NCBI RefSeq assembly: GCF_901709675.1
Contig: NC_051099.1
Span: 310,001-374,000 of the forward strand
Direction of reading: 5' to 3'
Source of the DNA: Syngnathus acus
Lineage: Eukaryota > Chordata > Actinopteri > Syngnathiformes > Syngnathidae
DNA: 64,000 bases
The notes under the pieces were generated by a model, which saw nothing but the letters and a program-made list of their open reading frames with translations, was not told the DNA's origin and did not search any database. Shown piece by piece: positions 39,871 through 52,445 of the stretch (positions are counted from its first letter, which is position 1; each line of letters opens with the position of its first letter). Made by a program: the position numbers and the translations under genes.

Positions 39871-41247
39871 AATGATTAAGACTACAGATACCTTTATGGC
39901 CACTTGGCGGCGGTATACGCGAGGCCTACGGATATACACGGTGACAAGATCAGTCCACTGCGGTTGTTTTTTGTCGCACTGGTATTTTTAATTTAAAACT
40001 GCAAAACAAATGCATAGAAGAAAAAATAGATACGACTGAATTTTTTTAATTATTATTTGGAGTGTACAGTACATGGATTGAAGCCATGAAATGACTCACA
40101 ACAGATGAGAAACAACAAACCCGCATTCAAAACTTCCACCCAAAAATAAAATCCCTCCGATTCGACAAGCACTAAAGAAAAACCAACACCAACAAAGAAG
40201 TGCTCGCTCTCTGTTGCAATATTCATAAATTAAGTGTGGCCTTTATAAAATCCATTTGAGGACCTCCCAAGTATATTTCAGTACTCTTATTCAATGCAAC
40301 AAAAGGCAAGTAGAAGGGAATGAATGACTGGCGATGATGACGTGACGCGCCAAACTGCTCACAAACGTGAGGAGTGTTCACTGTGTTGGAATTGTGTGGA
40401 AAGAAAAGGAAAAAAAAGAAGCAGCCTTGATTGACATGTGATCCGACAAGAGGAATAAATACAAGTGTCAAGCAACTCGCCAAAATAAATAAGCATCAAA
40501 CAAAACACATTAAATAAGCAGCTGCACTCTGACAATACACATGTTTGGGTAAGACAAAGTGAAATCATTCAATGAAATGTGAGGAATTTCGGATGTTTTG
40601 GTACTACAAATGCGTCCCAACGTCTGCACTGCACGAGCGAGTCACAGCCATAGTGTAGATGAGATGCAGGCAAAACAACTTTTGGCACTTTTGGCCTTCC
40701 TTTCGAGCTGTGAACCGCATCAGTCTATATACGCGTGTGTGTGTGTGTGTGTGTGTCAGTGCCACAGAAAAGGCTTTGGCTCAGATTGACGTCAGGCTTT
40801 TTGCGCCTCTAGAATCTCCGGCCAACAACATACAAGTGTGGCACCTTGCGATGGAGTTCTTGTAACAGAAGGACATTTCAAGGCTCGCAGATGCGCGTCA
40901 CTTGACTACCGGATGAGCAAAACACCTTGGAAGAAAAATGGAGGTTCAAACTCACCTGGTGTGCGTGCGGCAGTAACCAGGTTCTAACTCAGTCTCCTGC
41001 TAAAACGTAGCTGCCTGGTCTCAGTGCTTATGACTGTGGCGAAAACACAATCAATCAATCAACCGTGAAGAAAGAGCAAACTAAAGAAGAAAACAAAAAT
41101 ACACGAGGTGACGGATGAGTGTGCGGGGAGGTCGGCCGATGCTGGTAGAGGAGAGTGCAAAGCCGCCCGGTACTTCTCCTTCTTCTGCGTCTCCCCAACA
41201 GGCCGACCGACCGATCGGTGGGTGGCCTTCCGACTGGCCTTCCTCGC
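39871..41247. other. Interval between BTG and slc25a14-like genes
   Basis: No gene seen. A short GT tract lies at about 40735-40756. The end toward 41247 is the 3' UTR of the carrier gene; I could not find a convincing AATAAA for it. Confidence 0.4.
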
Positions 41248-43064
41248 TTACAACGGGAGCTTCTTCAGCTGCTCGAAGGTGATGAAGAACTGAGCTGGAG
41301 GTGAAGGAAAACAAGCACAAGTGACAAAAGCCATTTGGTTTTGTCCTGCGCGCGCGCGCAAAGGATACGATGATGTTCCAAGGGCCCAGCCGCAGCCAGT
41401 TAGGCCAGAATCCTTTGTAGAGCGCAAAGAAGCCCTCGTTCCTCCACGTCTGCATCACGCCGTCCAGCGTGCCTTTGTACATGGGCGCCCCCGACAGCAC
41501 GCGCTGGTTCATCATGCGTGTGCGCACCACGTCCACGGGGTTGGAGGCCAGCGCCCCTGCCAGGCCGCACGTGAAACTGGAGCTGCGGCCAAAAAACAAG
41601 AAAGCTGAATCCCCTCCAGTTCAATTGAATGAGTTCTTATGATTAACTTCCCACTGCTGCACTGCGACGACTTACATGAAGTGTGTCAAAATGGTGTCGC
41701 CCATGACGCCGGATCGGAGGAGGTGCTTCTTTGTGATGTCGTAGACGGGGAGTTCAACGCCGACGACGATGGCGGCCCTCTGCGCCGTGGGAATGACGCC
41801 CTGAGGAGCGCCGCCGACGTGTAAATGGAAGCGGGCAAATTGTTTCAACGGCTTTCCCACCCGCTCACTCACTCGCCAGAGGCCTCTGGTGCCTTCCGTC
41901 TGGTAGATGTTGATGAAGTTGGACATCATGCTGCCTTGCAGCAAACTGCCCTGCGCTTGCATTCGGATCTACAATCAAACAATGGCAAATGTTCCGAATC
42001 CATTCTTTCGTCAAAGATTTTGTCCGTCGCTCGACAAACGGTCGGTCACCTTGAGCACGTCTGTGGGATTGGCCAGCGAGGACGACAGGACGCCGGCGAC
42101 CACTCCGCAGAAGACGTTGATGACCATGGTCTCGTCTGTCACCAAACAAACATGGACACTTTGAAAAAATGGAAAAAGACAAGCAAAGAGTACAATGTCT
42201 TGCGCCGCTCGCTGACCCTCTGGGTGACTGACAAAAAGCCTCTTCAGCGAGTTATAGGTTCCGATCTTGATGGTCCCGTAAGACGCTTGCCTCAACAGGG
42301 CAGGTGAGATGCTGCAACGGAAGACATTTTTGCTTGCAATATTAACATATCGGGCCATTTCAAAAAGTTCTCGGGTGTTGTTCGAACACGCCCCGTGATG
42401 AGCTTTCGGCATGGACTCAACGGAGAAGTCCTTTACCCTGAGTAAAGCGCCCGGACGCCCTCCTCCTTCCCGATCCTGAACAGGGCGTGGAACATGCCTC
42501 TGTAGCGCACCTCCGTGTACTGGGACTGACCCTGCACCTGGAGCCGGGTCTTTGTCAGATCGATGGGGAACGTGCCTACAAATACAAATGCATGACGAGC
42601 AATGAGGTGAAAATGAAGCGGTTCAAGGAACCATACCGTGTCCATTGAAGTGAAGCCAAATAAACCGTTGAATTGGTTACATGCACAAAAACTATCAACT
42701 CCACATTATGAAATGAAAACACATCTGATTTTGAAATGGGCCTTTTATTCTTCTCAAAACTAAGAATTGATGGCACTGCTTTTGCATTCGACCGACCGGT
42801 GTGCCATCCAAAACGTCTTTCATTCCATCGAAAAGACAATCACCTACTAAATTCGGCGACGATCGAGGCCATCCCACCGTAGATAAACGGCTTCCAGTTC
42901 AGGTTGGCCATCTCCACTGTGGGGGCTCCGGCGGCGGCGGCGGCCCCTGCGGCGGCGGCTGCCTCTGCTTGCTGCAGCCCGCTCAGGAACAACAGCAAGC
43001 CGGCCAGGCACAGGTCCACGCAACAGCGCTGTGACAGCAGGCGAACAAGCACGGCAAAAAACAT
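41248..43064 (-). CDS. slc25a14: Mitochondrial carrier SLC25A14 (UCP5/BMCP1)-like
   Basis: Eight exons on the minus strand: 43064-42848, 42575-42437, 42311-42217, 42135-42050, 41968-41873, 41800-41676, 41582-41369 and 41289-41248. All phases match; the long form has 337 residues. Three carrier repeats are seen, with signatures [21 protein letters not shown] and [11 protein letters not shown]. The C-terminus is [38 protein letters not shown] and GDTILTHF favour SLC25A14 over SLC25A30. The internal start [13 protein letters not shown] at 42911 is the conserved family start. The upstream ATG at 43064 adds 51 residues, including a hydrophobic stretch ([13 protein letters not shown]) and an Ala run; human SLC25A14 also has an N-terminal hydrophobic extension. 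The protein sits in the inner mitochondrial membrane; transport of small anions is reported for the group. Confidence 0.93.
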
Positions 43065-45248
43065 GATGCGACCGAGATCGGCGGGGTCTCCCTCATCAGC
43101 ATCAGCACCAGCACCCGCACCCGAAAGAAGCACACTGCGGCCGGAAACTGACACGGGGCGTCGTCACGACGGACGCGTCGCTGCTGCCATTAGCTGTCAG
43201 CTATGTCAATCAAACGCCTGCACAATTCTACTGGAGGAGAACGAGCCTCATTGAACGACAGTGGAAAAGAACTGGAATTCATTTGGATTTTTGTTTTTAA
43301 TCGAGCCACCGAAATGGTTGAATGAATTCCGCCGATATTCGACAACCGGGAAACATCGGCTGCATCACTCCGATTGGCTGTCCACCATGTCAAGCAAATG
43401 TTTACGCCAGTCTATTGGAGGAGGGCGAACTTGGCGAATGCACGTCGAACGCCAACACCGACAACTCATTTCTTTCTTGAGTCACAAAACTGACAAGGCC
43501 AGGAAATCGTCACCTTATTGCAAATAACGTAATTCAATATACATAGACAAGCCAGACACGAAGCCGGCCGACAAGAAAGAAGAGAACAACTCTCATTGGT
43601 TGCCCGTCAAACGCTCCGCGATTCTATTGGTCCAAATCGAACCTTTCTGAACCATTGTCGATTGGAACACGAATGGGACTTCTTTATGAAGTCACAAACC
43701 CTGCCGAGTACAGAAGAATTTGACCATGAACATTTCTTACTTATGGTTGAAATTTGACAGTATAATTAGAGAAATTCACATCGAGCGCCGTCGTCGTGAG
43801 TTAGCTCTCGTCGGCTAACACTTGGTGGAGATTACCAGCCTGTTGGATGGCTTCCAAATACTTCCCGATACAAATGTATTGTGTTGACATACCTGAAGAG
43901 AGTCAATAAAATCGACCAACTCCTACGTTGCTCGCTTTCCCATGATTCAAGACTCAAGCATTTGACTTCGAAAAAGCGAAAAAGAAACTTGTTAGCTGTC
44001 GCGCTTGGCTAGTCTCCAAATAAGCTCTGTTAAGCTGACGGAAGGGACACATCTTGGGTTTCCGGTTTACACTTTCAAAGTAAATCGGGTGCAAGGCCAT
44101 GACACTCTTGGTGAATATTGCTCATGAGAATATTGGTGTTTTGCGTTGGAATTTGAAGTTGAAAAACAACTGGGGTGGTTATTGTACGAGGTCAAGTCAA
44201 TTTGTACGTTTTAATCCAACACATATCTTAAATAAGGCCGACAGAGAAACCAAACAATCGACTGAGTTTAATAGTATTCAAATAATGACAACCATTTTCA
44301 ACAACATGGCCAAAGGATTACACAGCAGCAGAAAGCGGTTCTTTCCCCCATTTCATCACCTTTCTACATTTTCTGCTGTGGTCATTCACAGAGCGTTCCG
44401 CAGCAGATGGGTGATCCTCTTGGAAAGCTGCTGGAAAAGCGCCATCAGGTTGCTATGGCGACATGGGAGAAATGGAACAGTGTGAGCGTCTTCAAGAAAT
44501 GGACTGCTAATTATTGGGGGTGGGTGGGTGGTACTACTAATTAAAAATACCCATCTGAATCTATTAAAATAGATTTAAAATAAATAGATAAATAAATAAA
44601 TAAATAAATAAATAGAATGCGAGGTTCGAGTGAGATGCCCCTAAAAGTCTCACCGGGGTCCGGCCGAAGTTCCGCTGTGGCGTTTGTGTTGACGGCAGAA
44701 AACCTTGGCCGCACGCTGAAGGCAGTACACCAGCCCGGCCACGAGAGGGCTCTTCAAGGACATCTTCAGTCTGCAACTCAAGCGAATACCGACAACGGCA
44801 AACGCACAACGTCGAGCTCGTCAGTGAAATGGGAGCATTGAAGTGCATCGCATAAAAAAAAGAACTTCTTTTAATAGGAGTGTTTCATACTCATTATATC
44901 CAGCAATAGCCATAAAAGTACCCATGTCACTTCATTCCTATTCCATGACTGTCAAAAGGTGAGTAGCTTTGCTTCATTTTGAGTTGTATTGAATTTGTCT
45001 TTATTGTAATCCAAAAATATGGATTCGTGTTGGTAGTTTTTGCTTTCATTTCTATTAACATATTTTAATACAAGTATGTCATTAGTTTACTTTGATTTGA
45101 AACATTAGATTCCATCACTTTTATTCATTAGATTTTGTTAATATACTGTAGTAGACCAGTAGTTCTTCCTGTTACATTTACTTTACATATCTACCAAAAT
45201 CTAGTAGTTGTTGTTTTTACATTTCATCATTTTCGCAACAAACGGTCA

Positions 45249-45310
<62 letters not shown>

Positions 45311-46132
45311 CACTGCAACACCCTCTGCTTACCAATTCCTCCTCAAGAAAAGCTCCTGCTTGGTTACAAAAGGGATGTCGGGAAAAAAAGGTGTTGTCTG
45401 GAGGTGTAAACAGAACCCAAAGCGGAACCCTAACCTTGTGCCCGTGGCCCGCCAGCCACAAGAAGTGCTGAGGTGGCGCTTTCCAAAAGGTCCTGAAAGG
45501 TCCAGTGGCGCTTGGATAGCATTGATGCATTGTGTCAGATGTGGCGGGCGGGGGGCTATTTATGTGTTTTGGGCAAAGGGGAGGTCGGGGTGGCAGGTCG
45601 CTAAAAAGCTCTCGGGTTGCTGTGAAGCCTTTAGTCCAAGTCATGTAAAGCTGATAAACGAAATGACACCACCACCAACGAGGCAGTCAAAAGTCACTTG
45701 ACTCGTTTTTTCCCCAATCTTTACTCGACGTGAATAGCCTCTGCTAACGTTTTTTTTTCTTTCTGAATAATGACAATCATGGAAACCTCGGACCCAGCTG
45801 AGTAGGTGAAAAGTTGGTCATCTAATCAGCCAAGGCAGGTCTTAAGACGTCTGAACTTGCAAAGCGGAATGTATTTCCATTCCATCATTGAGTTTGCAAA
45901 ATGACATTTGCAAAGCGACCTATTTTATGTCAGACATAACATAAAGCACTGTATCCACAACATATTTATTTTGTTATGATGGTGACCAGACGTCTTCAGC
46001 ATCCAATTGTCTCTTTTGGACAATTTGACGTTGCTACTGTATTTGCATCTGGTCTGGGTCCCTTAACCAAATAGTAAGCATTAACTGTACTGTACTGTGC
46101 TGTACTGTACTGTAGTGTAGTGTAGTGTAGGG
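43065..46132. other. Interval upstream of slc25a14, downstream of clk-like gene
   Basis: ATTGG/CCAAT motifs recur at 43200-43640 and may belong to the carrier promoter. An ATAA run lies at 44582-44613 and a CA tract at 45250-45309. No gene recognised. TTTATT near 45965 gives AATAAA for the clk-like gene on the minus strand. Confidence 0.4.
45250..45309. repeat. CA dinucleotide repeat
   Basis: About 30 uninterrupted CA units. Confidence 0.95.
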
Positions 46133-48024
46133 TTAGCTTGGCCTTTGTTTCTCCAGTCTGGCCGCTTGGAAAAACGGGTGCCACAGCGCCTCCTCCAGGG
46201 TGATGCGCCGACTCACGTCCAACTCCAGCATGCGGGCCAGAAGGTCCAACAGCTGGCGCTCATCCTCGCTGCGCCTCGGCAGGCTCTGCCAAAATAGACC
46301 GGAGCCGCATCGGACTTCCTGCGGCACTTTCTGCCCGACTTTCCGTGTCCGGCGTACCTTGAGAGGCCTGCAGTGTTTTCGGACGTATCGGCCCGAGGAG
46401 CTGCATTCGTCCCAGTCCAGTCGCTCATTGAGGATGTAGTGTCGCTTTCTAAACAAGTCAGACGAAAGGAGTGAAATGACCGGCTATTTTCTCCGGAAAA
46501 AAAAAAGGCTCTTCTGTGGTACCTGGTTTGTTTCAGCATGTGCGGCGGGATGGGTCCCAGAATTTTCTCCATCATGGCCAGATGCTCCCTGCTGTCATGT
46601 GTCTGGAACAACACACGGGAAGAGAAAGCCCTTTTTTAAGAGCGCTGGCGTTCGTAACCACGTGGCACTCGCCATTGGTTCATACCGGGAATAGAGTGTG
46701 TCCCAAGTAGTACTCCATGAGAACGCAGGCCAAACTCCAAACGTCACAAGATTGATTCCAGCCTAACTCTGAGCACAAAAATGGTATCGATATTAGCGGC
46801 GGAAGGAGCCTGACCGGTTTCCTTTTTACATTCATTCGCTTGGAACCAACCGTACGGACGATACAATAGAGGAGTATTTTTATTTTTTTTATATAATTTG
46901 AGCTTCCATTTTTGTGGCTGTTCATACCGACCGAGTATGATTTCCGGAGCTCGATAGTGGCGCGTGGACACTAAGGTTTGGTGATGCTGGTGGTCGAAAA
47001 CGGCGCTGCCAAAGTCCACCACCTTTACATCCGGACTCCTCGTCTTCCTCTTGTCAAGTTTCTGATGCACCAAAACGTTTTTGCTTCAGCTTTTATTCGG
47101 GACTTGAGGGCAACCACGGGGGAGAGAGCCTTTACCATCCGCTCGTTGTCGTAGTCAGAGCAGACAAACAAGATGTTTTCCGGTTTCAGATCAGTGTGGG
47201 TCAGCTTATTGCGATGCAGGACTGGAAAAAAAAAACACAAAAGAAAATGGAGGCCGAGCAAAAGAAAAAAGAAAAAAAATGTACTCACAGCTGACGGCTT
47301 GGAAGATCTGAAAGGCCATGTGTCGGATCTGCTCCACGCTGAACGGCAGGAACCGGTTTTGCCGGAGGACCTCGTAGGTACTGCGTCCCAGGAGCTCGAA
47401 GACCAGACACACGTGGCCTTGGTGCTCAAACCAGTCCAACATCCGCACACAAGCGCTGGCGAGAAACACAACGATGGAATGGCAGGCGTTCTCTCACCAG
47501 CTGCGAGTCAACTCACAATCTGTTGTCGTCGTCCAAGGTGTCGATCTCCTCCAGGACGGCGATCTCGCTTTTGGCTGCCCGCTGGAAACTTTGGATGTTG
47601 CGCACGATCTTGACTGCCACGCGAGTGTCTCTAAAACATTGGTTGAATGAACCTCTGATCGTTTTCAGGCACGTTGAACTCGGACTGCTTTTCAGAAACC
47701 AAGAAATCCAATTTACAAATGAACATCCAGCTTACGTGTCTCGGTCGATACACTCGGCCACTTTTGCGAAGGCTCCCTCTCCCAGCGTGGACACCACCTC
47801 ATCTAGGAACGGACATTTGTTGAACATCCCTGAGGGACATCGGAAGGGAAAAGCACATACGTACAGCGTTCCTTAATCACGAGGCCGACGTGGTAGAGCA
47901 GGTGACCTTGGTCTTCATGGCGGTCGCCGCTCTCGCCGGCTGGACTCCTGGGAACTCGGTGGTCATTGCGGAGGTCGGTGGACTCCGGCTGGGGTGAGGC
48001 AGCGAAAGAGGCCATTTTGGACAT
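46133..48024 (-). CDS. CLK-family (LAMMER) dual-specificity kinase, short N-terminus
   Basis: Ten exons on the minus strand: 48024-47865, 47802-47736, 47630-47517, 47455-47289, 47221-47136, 47061-46932, 46768-46686, 46602-46523, 46448-46358 and 46285-46133. All phases join; 376 residues. The kinase domain starts at [15 protein letters not shown], with VAVKIV for the ATP lysine, the CLK-specific catalytic loop [22 protein letters not shown] and the LAMMER motif [12 protein letters not shown]. CLKs phosphorylate SR splicing factors in the nucleus. Only about 53 residues precede the kinase domain, and these lack the Arg/Ser-rich region of CLK1-4 (about 130-160 residues). A TAA stop sits in frame directly before the chosen ATG. 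The glycine loop has Ala where CLKs usually have Gly (GAFAKV against GxFGKV). Human CLK4 is at 5q35, so this may be a clk4 derivative or a fish-specific paralogue. Confidence 0.92.
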
Positions 48025-51000
48025 TTACTGGCCATTCAAATCTCAAATATTCCATACAGAGTTGTGAGGATCCGTAGAGCTGTGCCGGTTGTCACTTGCG
48101 CTCCTCTTCATCTCAACTCGGACTGAGTTTGGCTCAGTCTCTACCAGAGAAGACAAACTGTAGATCAAATGGTCAACTGGCAAAAGATGTGTGTGGAAAT
48201 ACCGAAGCAAGAATCCAAGTCCTGCTCTTTCCTGCCCATGGCGTTAAGGCTTCGGGGTGGTGTCGCCCTTCTTTGGACAGACTTGACACCTGGACGGGCT
48301 CAGGTGGGTCCTGTCGGTCCACAGATCACATGTCCAATGTTGCGACGGTCATCTGTTTCCTTTTAGCCGCCACTCAGAAATTCCAAAACCGCTTTTAGCG
48401 GTGTTGAAGCCAGCTTGACAATGCGCTACGGTTTTCCTCATGTGGGCCAAGGCCTCAGCCCGCCAATAGCAAACATGCCATTGGCAGCCGGGGGCCCCCT
48501 TCAGCGCCTCTCTCGCCCAAAAACCCATGTGATTCCCAAATCAATGGAGGGCATACGATTGTAAATTGGCGGCGAGGGAGACGACGCTTGGCTTGGCTCG
48601 GCCTGGCTCGGCCTGGCTCGGCGCTTGTCAACATGCAGCATTGTTGTCACTCACTTAAGAGCCCCGAAGGTCTCAAAGCTGCCGGCAGGCCGTCGAGTGT
48701 AGCGCGCAGAGCGCGGGTCTCGTGTTTCCGTTATTTGAATTCCTATCTTATTTACAATAATCCTTTACAATTGGACTGCTATGGCTTAAATGATCAAATA
48801 TTGACACTATATTGTCACTGCCACAAAAGGTTAATAGCATTCAGTTGAAATTTTTGGGAAAAATATTTTGCAAGGTTCGTCATTGTAATCTAATCATATT
48901 TTCTAATTGTAACTACAGGTAAATCCTAAACTTGATCACGTCAAAACTAATTCTACAAGAAACCATGCAATCATAAGATTACTGTCGTTCATTCCACCTC
49001 AAAAAGTTTTTGTTCTCACCTGAATATGACAAGCGCTGAATGAAGGCCACTGGTTGTGTTGTGTTGTGTGTGCTGCTCCTCTCTATCTGATGGCTCTTTG
49101 GGCTCTCCTGCTGCTTTGTTTTGACTCCAGTCGTCTCGTCTCCCCCCACACACACACACAAGGTGGAACGTGAGTAGGCGGCCTGCCAAAAAGAGGGGGT
49201 ATGGAAATGGCGTGACCAGCGCAATAAAACAGAATGTTCTTCCAAAAAAACCAAGACGTGGGACATTCCCTCGAAACACCTCAGCGATGGTAAAAGTCAC
49301 AGCCAGCTGCAGTGAAAGGAGACACGGGTCGTAAGGTGGCGGGCGACGGACGGGGCGGAAAAACCACTGACCCCGAGCGACCCAGATGGTGGCCGTTCTA
49401 ATTTTACTAGCAGATAACGGTGAAGTGATGTAAAGGTACACTGCATTTGACGAGGCGTTATGGCTCCAGTGGTGTTGTTCCACGTCGAAAATGTCAAAAT
49501 GCGTCACTCATTTACGACAAACACTGAAAAGAATCTAGAATCCCATTCGTACAACTTGAACGGCTCATGCTACTACCAGTAGCTACATATATACTACATA
49601 TTGACATTTTTTTGAATTGTTAACTTTCCGGTGGGTTCGCAGCTTAGCTTAATTGAACTAAAAACGGGTTAAGATGAAGCCATGCTCCTCAGGGCTCATT
49701 TCAGAGTCAACTCTTAATTTAAAACATTGGTACAGTCAAAACAGTTGGTTGAATATCAACTATGTGAATGGCTATTTATCAGTACATTTAAAAAACAAAC
49801 AACGTTGCAATGTTCCTGTTTCTTAATCGACAAATAGTAAGTCAACGCCTATCTTTAGCTTGAGCGTCAAGCGAGCAAAGCAACAACACGAAAAAGTCAA
49901 GCTAAAATTATCAGAACAACACCATTGGCTTTCAGCAACTGCCTCATGGTCCTGCGGTGGGCGGGAAGCCTTTGTTGGAAGTTAGGACATAACATGCAGA
50001 AGGAACAAAGCTATCGCTTTAAAAATCCAAAATGGAATTTCAAAACATCACATAAAATAGTCATCGTTGAATTCCACTTAAAAAGCTAGCATTTGCATGC
50101 CGAGCATGATTGATTCGTTCAATTAGCGAGAGGAGGCGCTTCGGTATTTCATTCCTCAAAAAGCTCGCGCCGAGTTACCGCGACGTCGTCACGGCGATCG
50201 TCAGCGCCGCTCGTATCGACAGACGGCTGTTAAAGCTCTTGGCTAGGATTAGACGTCCAGGGGACCATTGATCAGGTAGATCTACAGTCAGCCGTTAATA
50301 TCAATTGGCCTGCTTGGGAGCGCAACAGTGATCGTCGGGGGCTGCCTTTCATGTTCTTGCTCACCACCGTTTTCTTTTGGACCTTTGGCCCTCTTTTCAA
50401 GCTGGAAATCCAACTTGTGGGGTTCCTCAGGACTCCCATCAAGAACCACGTTCTTTTGTTCCAATAGTTGCATACCTGCCAGATTTGTGCGACGGAAAAT
50501 GACTCCCACTTTGTTTTTTTTTTAAATATATATGACTAAGGATACAGGAGTTCCCACGTATCATCATATCAGGCAGGTCTGTGATATTCTTTAGCCCGAA
50601 TACGCTCAGGATTTCAAGTCTTTTCTCTCACCCAATACATACATATGTGAGCTGGGTTTGGCCTACAGAAAAGAAAATGGTTGAAAGGGTCCTCAGTGGC
50701 AGCCTCTCCAATCTGTAGAGCCAAAATGGGTCTCCAGGGACTTTTTATCAGGTTGCCAATTATCAGAGTAGCCACCCACACATTTTGCAACCTACCCGTG
50801 GTAGTTAGAACATCCGAACAATAAGTCACAAGGAATCAAATCTATTAAGCTGAAGTGGCGAGAGAGAGAGCGCTTTTTACAGTGAGTTCATAAGGGACAA
50901 GCAGTCTGTCTGGCTTCAATGTGAATCATGGTGACACTGTGTGTGCATGTTTGTGTGTGGAGTGCCGCAGACCGTATCTCAGCAGCAGAATCAGAGCCAG

Positions 51001-51839
51001 ATCATCTCTCTCTCTCTGCTGTGATTACTGGAGTCAAAGAGAGCGCTGCGTCGCAGAGAACCAATTTTCCTAATGCACTGGCACACATACACACACACAG
51101 CACCACTGTTATTGATGAGGTAAATGAGGAGGGGGCAAAACAGGGCCCCACGTAGTGCTGGGAAATAGAGAGAGCGAGGGAGGGAGGATAGTGGAAGGAC
51201 AAGCTGGACAAAGAGAGGGACAAGCCAGGCAAGGAAGGAGAAAAGAAAAGGAAAAAAAAAGGGGGGACGGGATGGAGGTGAGGGAAGAGGAGCGCCAGAT
51301 GTTGGAACAGGACATTCACTTGCAATGAGGGAACATTCAAAGACGGCTCCTTTAGATTGAAGAAAAGAGAGAAAAATGTACAACAAGTTCCAAGACGGAG
51401 TCATGCTGCTGCTTTTGTGGTGTCTTCCGCTTGAAGTCCCCAAAAGGCAAAGAGACAAGAAATGGGCTTCCAAAGTCACTCCAGAGCAGTCCAAAAGGGC
51501 TTTTGTCTCCCGTGGGATTCAACTGGAGCAGCCAGACACTGAAGGACTTTTGAGGAGGATGCCGCCGCTGGTTGAAGATGCTTGTTGAAAGATTCCGTTT
51601 GAAGGACAAAGAGGAAACGGCTTCTCAACTTTTCTTTCTCGACCTCCTTCCATCTCCGACTCAATTCGGCCAAGAATGAGAACGGCCCAGATTGGAATTT
51701 GTTCATCCCGGGAGAGCCTTGGGCCACAGGTGGCGGGCGCAACTTGATTGGAAAAAACTTTGCATCATTTGCACTTGAGCGTCTCCGATCACGCTTCCCA
51801 CGGCGACCATCGAGCGAGCCGGAGCGGGAGTGCTGCAGC
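48025..51839. other. Interval between the divergent clk-like and RhoGAP genes
   Basis: The two flanking genes point away from each other. I searched by eye for missing exons of both (RS domain; N-terminal half of the PH domain) and found none. GGCTC-type short repeats lie at 48588-48622. A CA run lies at 49146-49160. Confidence 0.35.
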
Positions 51840-51891
51840 ATGGGACTCAGCTGCTTCAAGTCCTGGAAACATGACAGAGCAGGCCTCAAAG
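51840..51891 (+). CDS. Candidate first exon of the RhoGAP gene
   Basis: An ATG at 51840 opens MGLSCFKSWKHDRAGLK and ends at a GT donor in phase 1. That is the phase needed by the first certain exon at 52446. The frame is also open upstream. MG followed by a Cys resembles lipidated N-termini, but residue 6 is not the usual Ser/Thr. This would make an alternative start that bypasses the first half of the PH domain. Confidence 0.3.
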
Positions 51892-51918
51892 GTGACATGC
51901 ACACAGTCCCTCCAGATC

Positions 51919-51919
51919 A

Positions 51920-51951
<32 letters not shown>
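51919..51951. repeat. GT dinucleotide repeat
   Basis: About 15 GT units within the putative first intron of the RhoGAP gene. Confidence 0.9.
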
Positions 51952-52445
51952 AGGTGAAATGATGACTCAGGCAGGGATTTGAGCATTCTGAATTTGACTT
52001 TGAAGAGGGGAATGAGCGAGGCATGTCGAGTGTGTGTGTGTGAGAATATATATACAAAGCATATATACATCCTTTTGGTTCCATGTTCAATATAAAGTTC
52101 TACCTGAACCATATGCTACATAAACAATATTGAACTGTACAACTAGTTTGATGTATTTTCTTTATTTTACTCTGCTGCCTGATGCCAGATCAGTACTGCC
52201 ACCTGGATAAATATATATATATATATATTTGATGAAGTATCTCAAGTAGCAACTCCTAGTAAATGAACACCATCTGGACAATAATTGATATGACCTCCTG
52301 TCCGCTCTGCCGTTGGAGAAAAAGATCTCACTCACGTCATGTTGACTGGCCGCACCGCCTGAGATGGGACTCGTCCCTTTAGCGTCCAAACAGTAAAAAG
52401 CACCTTTGGATGGCTGTGTGTGTGTGTGTGTGTGTGCGCGCGCAG

